A stretch of 10,593 nt of DNA from Cerioporus squamosus (lineage: Eukaryota; Basidiomycota; Agaricomycetes; Polyporales; Polyporaceae), in assembly GCA_022592435.1 (NCBI GenBank), contig JABYQS010000958.1:1-10593 (forward strand). Reading direction: 5' to 3'. The notes under the pieces were generated by a model. It was not told the origin of the DNA. It did no database searches and saw only the letters and a list, made by a program, of their open reading frames with translations. The translations under genes and the position numbers were made by a program. Positions 1 to 8,200 of the stretch are shown piece after piece; position 1 is the first letter of the stretch, and every line of letters starts with the position of its first letter.

Positions 1-17
1 CACTGAGTGAGATGAGC

Positions 18-25
18 CATAAGAC
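18..25 (+). repeat. Left target-site duplication, CATAAGAC
   Basis: These eight bases abut the left inverted repeat exactly and recur in direct orientation at 875-882, right after the other arm. The base on either side differs (c versus a before the repeat, t versus a after it), so the duplication is 8 bp, not longer. Confidence 0.88.
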
Positions 26-190
26 TGGTCTCGTACCCAGACTATGTACGGGATAAGGTCGCACCCCACCACCGCACCATACCCGAACGTCTGGGGCAAT
101 CTGAGAGAGACCTCCTACCTCCCCTATTTGAAATTCAGGCAGATCTCGCTTACTCGCGTGGCAAGAACCGACTGCCAAATCCGTCCGTCG
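26..190 (+). repeat. Left terminal inverted repeat of the transposon
   Basis: This arm of about 165 bp matches the reverse complement of 709-874. I count about three substitutions (one near 110, two near the inner end at 179 and 188) and one missing C in the C-run at 121-124. Similarity stops at the inner end near 190. Confidence 0.93.
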
Positions 191-668
191 CATACTAAGT
201 GCGATCAATAGTGTACTTACTCAGAGTTTGCTCCAGGTTTGCTCGGACTCGGAGTACGCATGAACTGCTCATTAATACAGTATACCTGGACTCCAAGCCC
301 ACAAGGCCACGGTAATCTTCTGCTTCTTAACCTTGTCCTCCCATAGCAAGCAAGGCTAAGAATTTTCGATGGCTTGGCCGGCCGCCGGATCGAGCTGCCA
401 CTTACTGACGAGCACTCATTCTGGTCCTTCACGCGAGCTCGGCTTCCATGGTTTGACGTTGACGTGGTCTGGTAGAGCTGTCGCCCTGTTGCTGCACTTG
501 AGAGCATGCAATCTCGGGACTTCTTGAATGCTTACCTTAAGCCGCCACGAGCTGTAACCTCTAGTAGATAACTATAAGCTAGTCATTAATGGCTAGTAAT
601 TGGTGACATAGTATGGACATACAGAGGCATTCATCACTCATGAGTTTGGGGGCATGCATGGCGTTCGG

Positions 669-684
669 ACGCGTCGCGACGCGT
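669..684. repeat. 16-bp perfect palindrome inside the transposon
   Basis: ACGCGTCGCGACGCGT equals its own reverse complement. It lies just inside the right inverted repeat and has no counterpart beside the left arm. It could be a subterminal protein-binding site or a relic of replication slippage. The sequence gives no direct functional evidence. Confidence 0.6.
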
Positions 685-708
685 TGACGTTGAGAGCCCT
701 GCGTCTCG

Positions 709-874
709 CGTCGGACGGAGTTGGCAGTCGGTTCTTGCCACGCGAGTAAGCGAGATCTGCCTGAATTTCAAATAGGGGGAGGTAGGAGGTCTCTCTCAGA
801 TTGCCCCAGATGTTCGGGTATGGTGCGGTGGTGGGGTGCGACCTTATCCCGTACATAGTCTGGGTACGAGACCA
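709..874 (-). repeat. Right terminal inverted repeat of the transposon
   Basis: This is the inverted partner of 26-190, about 97% identical by eye. It ends exactly at the second CATAAGAC. A minus-strand frame over 638-904 merely reads through this repeat and has no known domain. Confidence 0.93.
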
Positions 875-882
875 CATAAGAC
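875..882 (+). repeat. Right target-site duplication, CATAAGAC
   Basis: This is a direct copy of 18-25, immediately outside the right inverted repeat. Confidence 0.88.
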
Positions 883-1290
883 AGTGATAGAGGAAAGAAA
901 TCATGAGAAGTGGGGAATGGTTCGTGCGTCAAATGCTAAGCTGCATACATAGGCGACTCGGCTGGCATACCCGCAAGCTGAGCGAAATGCAGAAGTCTGA
1001 TAGCCGGCTAGGCGGCGTTGGTAATGTTTATAGTGGCAGAGGGTGGTACAACAAACAATCCCCTCGCCTTTTACTAGGGGATTCCGTGTACCGCCCTCAC
1101 TTCAATGCCACATTGGGAATTTTTCGGGTTATCTGAACTTTGAGTTCAGCTTCGCTCTTCTTTTTTGCTGCACACAAGCTTGATACAGCGATCGCGAGCT
1201 ACATGCCGCTCTGCCTTCGTCTCTCATGTACTCGTGCATCGACTACACTCGATTCTGTCCGTGACAAGGTTGCTAGAACTGATCAAGGAA
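883..1290. other. Intergenic stretch downstream of F-box gene A; no gene supported
   Basis: About 400 bp lie between the transposon and the stop codon of F-box gene A. This DNA probably holds the 3' UTR and terminator of that minus-strand gene. Plus-strand frames of 76-77 codons are present but look random: no domain and no conserved composition. Two small inverted repeats occur here. One has an 8-bp stem AATCCCCT/AGGGGATT at 1057-1064 and 1076-1083 with an 11-nt loop. The other has a 7-bp stem CTGAACT/AGTTCAG at 1133-1139 and 1143-1149 with a 3-nt loop. Confidence 0.6.
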
Positions 1291-2460
1291 TCAGTCGATG
1301 TATTCCACGCGGACACCCTTTGGTCTCTCTGGAGGGCCCTCTATCTCCAACTCTTCCTTGTCAGACGTAACCCAACAGCCTGCGCCGCCCTCCATGCGCT
1401 CATGCCAATCCTTCCTCAACCGCTCAGCCCATCGCGGCTTCCGCATCCAGCTCCGTTCCAGCATAACCATCCGCATACCCGGCAACTGGTTGCACGTCCG
1501 CTCCAGGTCCCTCAGCAGACTCAGAAGGTTGGCCCACTTCGAGAACGCCGAGGGGTCGTCGGTGGACCGTGAAGGCTGTATGGCGTATATCACCACGTGG
1601 CGGAGCTTGGGAAACCTGCAGGTGGCAGCGTTGGGGACGACTGGTGCGGAGCTTTCGCGGGCTGTCGTGCCAGTACCAGCTGACCGCATGCGCTCGGACA
1701 AGGTCCTCGGGATGGGAAGACCGAGCAGCTCTGCGAGCGTCTTCGGTAGCTCGCCGTCCAGGTAGGTAACGCCGGACAAGCGCAGGTGCGTCAGTCCGGT
1801 CCCACTGAGTTCGCAGAGGCTGTGGAGAACATTCTGAGCGTCGAGATGGCCCATGTCTGCCAGTACGGCATGAAAGCACTTGAGTGACGGGAACAGGGCG
1901 CTGGGATTTGGCTTCCTGCCCATGAGCGTCGGAAGTGGCCATGGGGCGAACGACGCAGTGAGTGGGTGTCTCCATACAGTCAGCTCCTCCAAGGCGGGCA
2001 GCGCCACCGTGAAGGGCCGGAAGGGAGTGAATTCCTGGGATGCATTGGGGTAAAGACAGAGGGTGCGGAGATGCTTCGCCGCGATGGAGAAGAGCGCGTT
2101 CACGGCATTGGCGGAGAAGTCAATTCTGTTCATCATCTGGCCGGGGCGAAGGTTGCCGAGTAGATGATACTGGCTCCTGGGGATATTTCCGGAGTGGACG
2201 TCGGGCGTAACGAGGATGTGCTGTATCCTCGGCTTGCAGTCTGGGGGCTGCAGGCGTAGCGAGTCCAGGAGACGGACAAGCTTCTTCGTCCGCTTGAACA
2301 ATAACGAGTTGAAACGAAGGTTGAGCGACTGGTCGTGAAAGAACCGGCAGGAGAGGGCGAGTGCTCTGCCTGTGCGGCCGTTATCTGTGCAGGCACGGCA
2401 GATGATATCCTGCCAGACTTCGTTTGGGAGTCGGTCGAGTCCCTGAGCGGAGGATGCCAT
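1291..2460 (-). CDS. F-box-like protein A (putative SCF substrate adaptor)
   Basis: An uninterrupted minus-strand frame of 389 codons from the chosen ATG. Residues 10-55 form an F-box-like motif: LP.EVW..II..AC, then TGRALALSCRFFHDQS and RF.S. The body carries scattered leucine-rich segments (LRTLCLY, PALEELTVW, LTHLRLSGV) typical of the degenerate LRR-like C-termini of basidiomycete F-box proteins. It ends with a conserved block of aromatic and basic residues, then GCW and an acidic tail. Such proteins are thought to bind Skp1 through the F-box and present substrates to an SCF ubiquitin ligase; the substrate is unknown. The neighbouring gene B is a clear paralog, with 26 of 42 identical residues across the F-box block. 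The start is placed at 2460 because the paralog has its ATG at the matching position. A second in-frame ATG at 2493 would add 11 residues. Neither start has a purine at -3. No intron or disruption is seen. Confidence 0.85.
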   Translation of the reverse strand: MASSAQGLDRLPNEVWQDIICRACTDNGRTGRALALSCRFFHDQSLNLRFNSLLFKRTKKLVRLLDSLRLQPPDCKPRIQHILVTPDVHSGNIPRSQYHLLGNLRPGQMMNRIDFSANAVNALFSIAAKHLRTLCLYPNASQEFTPFRPFTVALPALEELTVWRHPLTASFAPWPLPTLMGRKPNPSALFPSLKCFHAVLADMGHLDAQNVLHSLCELSGTGLTHLRLSGVTYLDGELPKTLAELLGLPIPRTLSERMRSAGTGTTARESSAPVVPNAATCRFPKLRHVVIYAIQPSRSTDDPSAFSKWANLLSLLRDLERTCNQLPGMRMVMLERSWMRKPRWAERLRKDWHERMEGGAGCWVTSDKEELEIEGPPERPKGVRVEYID

Positions 2461-3381
2461 GAAGATAGTCCTCCTGTCCAGTGGCTTGAGCATTCAACTC
2501 GGGGCGAGAAATCGGGAAAGAAACATACTCGTTGCGCAGAGAACGTGGTGGTGGTAGTGCAAGTGCAGGGTGGTGGACGCTTCCGTCAATATTCGATGGT
2601 ACACGAGGCCAACAAACTAACGGATTCTATCGGGAGTCGAACGGTCACGAACAAAGCTCGGCGGCCTTCTTGGACTATCAGAATACGTACCTAAGGCAGA
2701 AACCTATCGACTGTATCAGTATGATTGCATTGTGGATGCGGTGATCTGGCCTGGAAAATCCCTCGGACAAATATAGGAGACTCCGAGCGCAGAAACGTAC
2801 TGCGATTGTCCCAGATCGAGTCTAAATTGACCTGGGTCGACGGCCATTACAGACGCTGTTGGTGCAGTACGTGTGTTCCATCACTTCCCCTGCCAAAGCC
2901 TATATATAAGTCTGGAGTCGGGGATGCTGTTAGTCACAGTTAGGATAGCATGACCAGCATGCCCACTCCTCTTTGCAAACTCGACAAAGGAACGAGCTTG
3001 CATGCATGCTCGACGTGGGCTCAGTATTGTATCATGATTCTCGCTCAGGGAAAAGCCGGAAGTTCAATCTGCGCCTCTCCAGGCGAACAAGGCGGACGCT
3101 TGGCCTCGTCCGAGGCAGACTGTCTGGCAAGAGATCATCAATCTCTACCCTACTCAGGGGAGAAAGATAGTAGCCAAGGATGGCCTTTGTAGGCCCACAG
3201 AACTGGGGAAGGAGCTCGTCCGAAAAGCAAGCTTTGTACGGTGCGAGAAGCGGATGCAGTGGTAGATGGATTGTAGTCGGCTCATGACCGTAACATAGAT
3301 ATACGTATTGCACCTGCAGCGACTGGTCACCATGTGTCAGGTTAAGATGAACATGTAACGGTAACAGCTTACCGAGAAGGG
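2461..3381. other. Intergenic region between the two F-box paralogs; no firm gene
   Basis: About 920 bp contain the promoter and 5' UTR of F-box gene A (low-coordinate side) and the 3' end of F-box gene B. A GTGG-rich stretch at 2546-2577 lies roughly 90-115 bp upstream of the gene A start. The last 21 nt before the gene A ATG share the spacing of a CTGGACA motif with the same stretch of gene B, consistent with a tandem duplication that carried some leader sequence. A TATA box at 2901-2910 precedes an 80-codon plus-strand frame (2950-3192) of unknown status. I recognise no other domain or RNA. Confidence 0.6.
2901..2910 (+). promoter_or_regulatory. Candidate TATA box (TATATATAAG)
   Basis: TATATATAAG is the best TATA match in the intergenic DNA. 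On the plus strand it lies 40 nt before an ATG with a purine at -3 (2950) that opens an 80-codon frame without recognisable domains. The core is nearly palindromic, so it could also serve F-box gene A, about 440 bp away on the minus strand, if that gene has a long leader. No transcript evidence is available. Confidence 0.3.
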
Positions 3382-4575
3382 TCAGCCATGCTCGGGATCC
3401 AGTCTGGACGCTCTTTCGCCCAAAGATTCGTCCGAGCGGTCCTCCAAGAGTGCTTCCTCTTCTTCATTATGGACCCAACACCCATTCTGACCCTCAATGC
3501 GATCCACCCACTCATGGTAGAGCCTCTGCCACCAGTCTGGGTTCTTCTGCGAAGGTCTGCTGAACACCGACATGCGGATGACCGTCTCCTGAGCGCACCT
3601 GCGGGCGAGCAACTCGAGGTTCATGCGAGTCTGCTCCCACACTTCGTAGCTGAACGCATATGACTTGCCGGGCTCCGGTTCGTTGCCCTGAACGACGAGG
3701 GCCTGGAGTCGTAAGAGTCTGGTCTTCCTGGTCCTCTGCACGGGCGGAGGCAAGGCCGTACGCTTCCAAATTTGTTCGTCCGTGAAAGCAAGTCCCAACG
3801 CCTCGGGTATCTGACCGACGATGGCACCGTCCATGTTCGTTACAGCGGAAAAGCGCAAGTGCGTCAAGGTTCGAGGTGCGTGCGTGCTCAAATAAGCGAG
3901 AACAGGCGCACAGGATGATGGTCCACTCCATATGTTGGGGACATAATGGAGGCGTCGCAGAACTGGCAGCTTGGAAGATAGGTCGTCGTCCGATCCAGCC
4001 CGACTCGCGGTGGTCGCAGGCACATCATATATGCAGTTGTCGGGGATGGGGAGGATGGTAGGTGCATACGCCTTGATCGTGAGCTCCTCCAAGAGGAGTA
4101 GGGGCGGACAAGGAAAGGGAGCGAAGCGTACGCCGGGCTCCTCCACGAGGCAGAGCGTCCGCAGAGTGGGTGAGACCGTGACGAAGAGCTTGGACATAGC
4201 GACAGTGAAGCGCACGCGCCATCGGTCGCGTTCGGTATTGACCTCTTCGTCATGACGCTGTTCCTCAGCCCGCGACATTCGCGCCCGGTCGCGGCAGGAG
4301 TTGGGAGGGGTCTTGTGTGGCTCGTAGCGGAAGCATATGAAGAGATGCTCGATGCGAAGATCGCAGTTGTCCGGTAGTTTGGCGAGGAGGGAGAGGAAAC
4401 CCTCGAGAGCCCGTAAGGAGTTGAGTGCGACGGAATGGAACCTAGGGACGAGGCTCTGTGCGTGGAGGAATCTGGAGGAGAGTGCGAGCGACCTCCCGGT
4501 GTAGCCTCCGTCCGTGCATGCCTGTTTGATGATTTCGTGCCAGAGCTCCGTTGGGACAGACTCGATGATTGACAT
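3382..4575 (-). CDS. F-box-like protein B (paralog of protein A)
   Basis: A continuous minus-strand frame of 397 codons from the chosen ATG. The F-box-like motif sits at residues 7-50: VPTELWHEIIKQAC, TGRSLALSSRFLHAQS, then RF.S. The middle has a charged insertion relative to protein A (RMSRAEEQRHDEEVNTERD), followed by leucine-rich segments that align with the paralog (LRTLCLVEE, LLEELTI, LTHLRFSAV). The C-terminal block WWQRLYHEWVDRIEG followed by GCWV matches the paralog and leads into an acidic tail. It is presumably a Skp1-binding substrate adaptor of an SCF ligase; the target is unknown. The frame stays open upstream to an ATG at 4761, but those 62 extra residues are low-complexity and absent from the paralog. 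The ATG at 4575 keeps the same spacing to the F-box as in protein A, so I prefer it. No intron or frameshift is visible. Confidence 0.85.
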   Translation of the reverse strand: MSIIESVPTELWHEIIKQACTDGGYTGRSLALSSRFLHAQSLVPRFHSVALNSLRALEGFLSLLAKLPDNCDLRIEHLFICFRYEPHKTPPNSCRDRARMSRAEEQRHDEEVNTERDRWRVRFTVAMSKLFVTVSPTLRTLCLVEEPGVRFAPFPCPPLLLLEELTIKAYAPTILPIPDNCIYDVPATTASRAGSDDDLSSKLPVLRRLHYVPNIWSGPSSCAPVLAYLSTHAPRTLTHLRFSAVTNMDGAIVGQIPEALGLAFTDEQIWKRTALPPPVQRTRKTRLLRLQALVVQGNEPEPGKSYAFSYEVWEQTRMNLELLARRCAQETVIRMSVFSRPSQKNPDWWQRLYHEWVDRIEGQNGCWVHNEEEEALLEDRSDESLGERASRLDPEHG

Positions 4576-4676
4576 GAGGACGGAGGACGTGTCCAGGGGA
4601 CGTGTTGTGGGCGGAGGGAAGATGAGTGATGGTTGTAAGAGGAGATCGCTTGAGCACAGGCCCTGAGTTAAGGGCT

Positions 4677-4760
4677 CTGAGTCCAAATGTTGTGACTCAG
4701 CGACAAGATGTCGAAGCCTCCATCCAAAGCGACGTCCCAAAGACAAGACAGACTGAGTCA
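4677..4760. promoter_or_regulatory. Two TGACTCA (Gcn4/AP-1-type bZIP) sites upstream of F-box gene B
   Basis: Perfect TGACTCA heptamers occur at 4693-4699 (plus) and 4754-4760 (minus), 61 bp apart. Near matches lie at 4678 (TGAGTCC) and 4663 (TGAGTTA). The first perfect site is one arm of an inverted repeat CTGAGTC/GACTCAG (4677-4683, 4694-4700). They lie about 120-185 bp upstream of the preferred gene B start. In fungi this heptamer is the known target of Gcn4/Cpc1-type bZIP activators of general amino-acid control. Use here is inferred from position and density only. If gene B actually starts at 4761, these sites would be coding. Confidence 0.4.
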
Positions 4761-4992
4761 ATCAAATGTCCGATGCGAGAGTAGTAGCGTAGCTTGGGTC
4801 AAGTGGGCCGTCGGCTGATTAGTTCCGCTGAACGCCTGCGAGAGCAGTGGGGCAACTTTCGTTCCCTCCATCGCGAATCTGGATAATGAACGTAGTAGTG
4901 TGATCACATTCGGAGCGTCCAGACACTGAGCTATCCTGGAGAGAGGTGCCTGAGGTGGAGGAGCACATCGTGAGGCCTCGAGGGAGGGAAGC

Positions 4993-5019
4993 ATTGGGCG
5001 GGGCGTGGCGGGGCGGGCG
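4993..5019. promoter_or_regulatory. GC-box cluster with inverted CCAAT in the divergent promoter
   Basis: ATTGG at 4993-4997 is an inverted CCAAT. It runs into repeated GGGCGG/GGCGGGGCGGGCG units up to about 5019. This is the most GC-rich patch in the 720-bp interval between the divergent F-box gene B (start 4575) and the UBE2O-type gene (start 5298), about 280 bp upstream of the latter. It plausibly belongs to the promoter of the UBE2O-type gene. The rest of 4576-5297 shows no supported gene. Confidence 0.35.
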
Positions 5020-5297
5020 TCCCGTGGCCGGCCCCCACCCGAAGTCGATCTCCATTTTGGGCAATCGGGAGCAGCCTGTGGCCGTCCCGCGTCCTCTCTC
5101 CTCAGCACCTTCAACGGTAACGCCACATCCTCCCAGCTGGTTGTCAGCTCGGTTTTTGTATCACACTCTACTGGTCAGAGTCCGTCTACGGGCTCGTCCA
5201 AGATTTTGTGTTCTCCGACGGGCCTTCCACCGCTGATTAACTCCTCCCGACGTCCCCGACGGACTGCGCAGACGACATCGCGCAACTCATCAACCCC

Positions 5298-8200
5298 ATG
5301 GCACCGGCCACCCAGAAGCGAGCTGCAGCGAAAGTACGTGTTTGCGATAGTCTTTAGGCGGTCAAAGCCTCATGGCGCGATGTTGTAGTTCTACCAGGAG
5401 GACATCGTGAAGCGGAAGGATGATCCGAACACCTTCGGCGTGGTAGTGGTGAGTCCGCCTGCTACGGTCCATGGCTCAGTATGTCATTGCCTTCTTCAGA
5501 GATGTTGGCAGGACGCCGAAGACCTTCCTGCACCAGCCGATAACGCAGACCCTCTCATGAGGGCACTTGTTCAGGTCCGTCAGCCTATGGTACACTTTAT
5601 CGGTGTCATGTAAGGTTCAACGTTACCTTCCTCTCGCTGTTTCAGGGCGAGGTTGGGGTGTCTTACTTTCCGCGGCCGGTGCGAGAGATTCTCTCCGAGG
5701 ACAAGCTGGACCTCGTGGATCGCATGTACCAGCCCGGCGATCTGCTCAAACGTAGTGTGGATGATGTGCGGTCAGGAATAGTCACCAGGTTCGTCGCTTC
5801 ATTCCCCGTTCGCTTCTTCGTGTTGGACATCACTTGGTACGTCTGCGTGTATGCTTACCCTTGCGGCCTTGTGCAGCGTGGACGTGCGAGGTCGGCTCGA
5901 ACATGCAATCAGCGGAGAGCCATATCCCTCGTGGGTGACTGAGCACGACGTGGAGTCTGCTGTGGAAGTAGACATGGGTGATTACGTCGTGTACAACGAT
6001 TGGGTTGGTCAGGTACGAGCTAATGGTATCACTATTCTCGTGCCGTGGCATGATTGAGCTATGAACATTAACAGGTTATCGAGGTCCGTGCTCGAGCGTC
6101 CCTTAGTTCCCGTCGCAGGACCGTACTGACGGTTTCAATGCTAGATGTTCGATGAAGCATGGGTTGAAGTTGCTGGCGGTAACTTGGTCCGGCTGCCTGA
6201 GCTGAGTGCTCGATTGGCAATCGGAGAGAAGGGACCCGTACGTGCGTTCGCCTTGCTGAGCTTCCTCAAACTCATTGATTGCTTTTCTAGGATATCTTGC
6301 CACAGCCCATGTCTACTGTGCAAGGGCTCTTCGGCTTCCTACTGGGGAGCACCAGACCAAGCACGTCGGACACGGTGGTCTCTGTCAAGCATACTGTTCT
6401 TGCGATCTCCTGGCTAGCTATCAACCAATCAGTGCGTCGCTAGTGCCTGTACGATGAGCTGTCGGCTCACGGACTGTACCAACTCGGCAGTTGACTCCCG
6501 AGGAGGCCGACGCGAGGCCCCGTCCGCAGCGGGTTTGGCATGGCTCGGACCTTGGCAAGCTCACGATCCTCTCCAGACGCGCAGAGGAAGCCCTTCGTGT
6601 CGGCGACCGTGTACGGGTAAAGAACAGCGCAGTGGTACACCGGACGCAACATGGGAAGTCTTCGGAAACACACGGTGTGATCTCTGTAGATGCATACATT
6701 GTGCAAGAGACGAAGAGCACTGTGGAGGTTCTATGGCAAGACGGCACCCGGAGGTCCTGGACACCCGCAACACAGTGCCTTACCTGAACCCCGATGAGTA
6801 CGACTGTTGGTGAGTATTGTATATTGTTTTCTGTTACATGACAGATTGAAAGTAATGCGCTTTGCAGGCCTGGGATCATGTCCTCTGGAAGACAGAAGAC
6901 TCAAAGCGACACGTCGTAGTCCAGTCCGTCAATGCGCGGGAGCGGACGGCACAGGTTCTCGTCGTTGAGACGGGGGCGATTGAGCTTGCCTTCCGTGCTC
7001 GAGCTCGACCCGCACGGGACGAGCGACTGGTCCGCTGTATCACCTTCGAAACGACGGCTTAGGCGTCCGCCGTGGTGACCTCGTCTTCATTCACCGGGAA
7101 GGCACGACCAACGGCGTCGAGCCCCCCATGGTTCCTCGAATAGGCGAAGTGGAGGAATGGGCGCGCGAACCACCGACGGTCGGCCCGATGGGCACCTCGG
7201 CGGCTGGCGGCGCGATGTGGCTAACATTGGGACGCGCATCGCGGAGCTCAGAGGCAAGGAGGGAAGCGTCGAAGAGCCTCCGTTCAAGCGGCCGGAGAAG
7301 GGCGACACGTCGTTGAACTGGTTCGGTGAAGTCGTAGATGTAGGTGTGCTTCGTGCTTGTATCTTGAACCGATACTCACCTGCCCCACTCAAGCTCCATC
7401 TCGATGGCACAATTGAAGTCGTGTTGCCGCACGGAGACAAGGTCACGGTACCTCTGTCCAGGCTGACGCGATTGTATGACAGCGTGGAGCAGCTTGAGGA
7501 CCTCTGGGGGGATGACGAAGGCACGGTTGAAGAGGGTGAAGAGGTCGAAGTATGGGAGATGGATGAAGATGGGCGCTGGGTAGAAGGTACCGCTGACGAC
7601 GGCGAGGAGTGGGAGTCGGCCGAGGAGGGTGAGGACGAGGAGATGCACGACGCCATGGACGTTGAGGACGCAAGCGGGGAATGGTCGCCGTCGACCGACA
7701 CCGTCATTCCTCCGTTACAGGTCGAGACCGCCCAGTCACCATCACACCCAGACGATTCACGACCAACGTCCTCAAGTGGTCGACCGCGGTCTCCGGACGT
7801 GCCGAAGGACGCAATGGACATCGAGGACGATCCGGAGGAAGGATCGAGCGAGTCTCCTTGGAAGCGCTTTGAGGTCTTGCCCGAGGCACCTCCAGACCAC
7901 GCGTTCTACAGCACTACTCCCGCACAACCGTCGCGGCAGTTCTTGACGAGACTCTCGAAGGAGTACAAAGCCCTCCGGAGCAGTCTCCCAGGTACGTTCT
8001 CTCGTCCGATATTCGCTCCTCGGAGCATTGACCGTTGTGTATCTCATCCTTCCTCGCGTGGCAGACTCGATTCTCGTGCGCACGTACGAAGACCGATCGG
8101 ACTTGCTGCGATCGCTGATCATCGGGCCCGAGAACACGCCCTACGAGAACGCGCCGTTCGTCATCGACTGGATGCTCGACGCGAACTTCCCGCAGACGCC

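Larger units (their letters stand above)
26..874. mobile_element. Non-autonomous TIR DNA transposon (MITE/foldback-like), complete, with 8-bp TSD
   Basis: The 849-bp unit begins and ends with inverted copies of the same sequence (26-190 and 709-874). It is directly flanked by the 8-bp direct repeat CATAAGAC (18-25 and 875-882). That is the signature of an intact cut-and-paste insertion. The outer end reads TGGTCTCGTACCCAGACTAT. The roughly 520-bp interior shows no transposase-like reading frame: the longest frames are a 96-codon minus-strand one (217-507) and one that runs through the right repeat, and neither resembles a DDE transposase. The element must therefore be mobilised in trans. An 8-bp duplication is usual for the hAT superfamily and possible for Mutator-like elements. 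The long inverted repeats lean toward a MULE or foldback type, and the superfamily cannot be settled here. The two arms differ at only a few positions, which suggests a fairly young insertion. Confidence 0.88.

Noticed and set aside
217..507. 96-codon minus-strand frame inside the transposon
   Set aside because: No transposase motif or other domain, and composition looks random. The element is better read as non-autonomous.
903..1136. 77-codon plus-strand frame after the transposon
   Set aside because: No recognisable domain and no promoter signal. It overlaps a region expected to be 3' flank of F-box gene A.
1298..1765. 155-codon plus-strand frame opposite F-box gene A, and a 183-codon minus-strand frame (1424-1975)
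   Set aside because: Both overlap the well-supported F-box frame. They are shadows of its GC-rich codons without homology features.
2600..2660. tRNA-like T-loop string (GTTCGACTCCC on the minus strand)
   Set aside because: The flanking bases do not form a 5-bp T stem, and no acceptor, D or anticodon arms could be found.
4758..5126. 122-codon minus-strand frame upstream of F-box gene B
   Set aside because: Low-complexity Pro/Arg/Ser composition from the GC-rich promoter. It does not join gene B in frame by any convincing intron.
5005..5388. 127-codon plus-strand frame reading into the first exon and intron of the UBE2O-type gene
   Set aside because: It is in a different frame from the conserved exon 1 and runs through intron 1. 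Ser/Pro-rich random-looking composition.
6749..7187. Programmed ribosomal frameshifting or unusual introns as explanation of the frame changes
   Set aside because: Five shifts in both directions without slippery-site consensus are not plausible as programmed events, and no GT-AG pair removes or restores the single bases.
7087..7821. 244-codon Ser-rich minus-strand frame
   Set aside because: It is antisense to the acidic linker and conserved modules of the UBE2O-type protein. Ser-richness is the complement of GAG/GAC codons.
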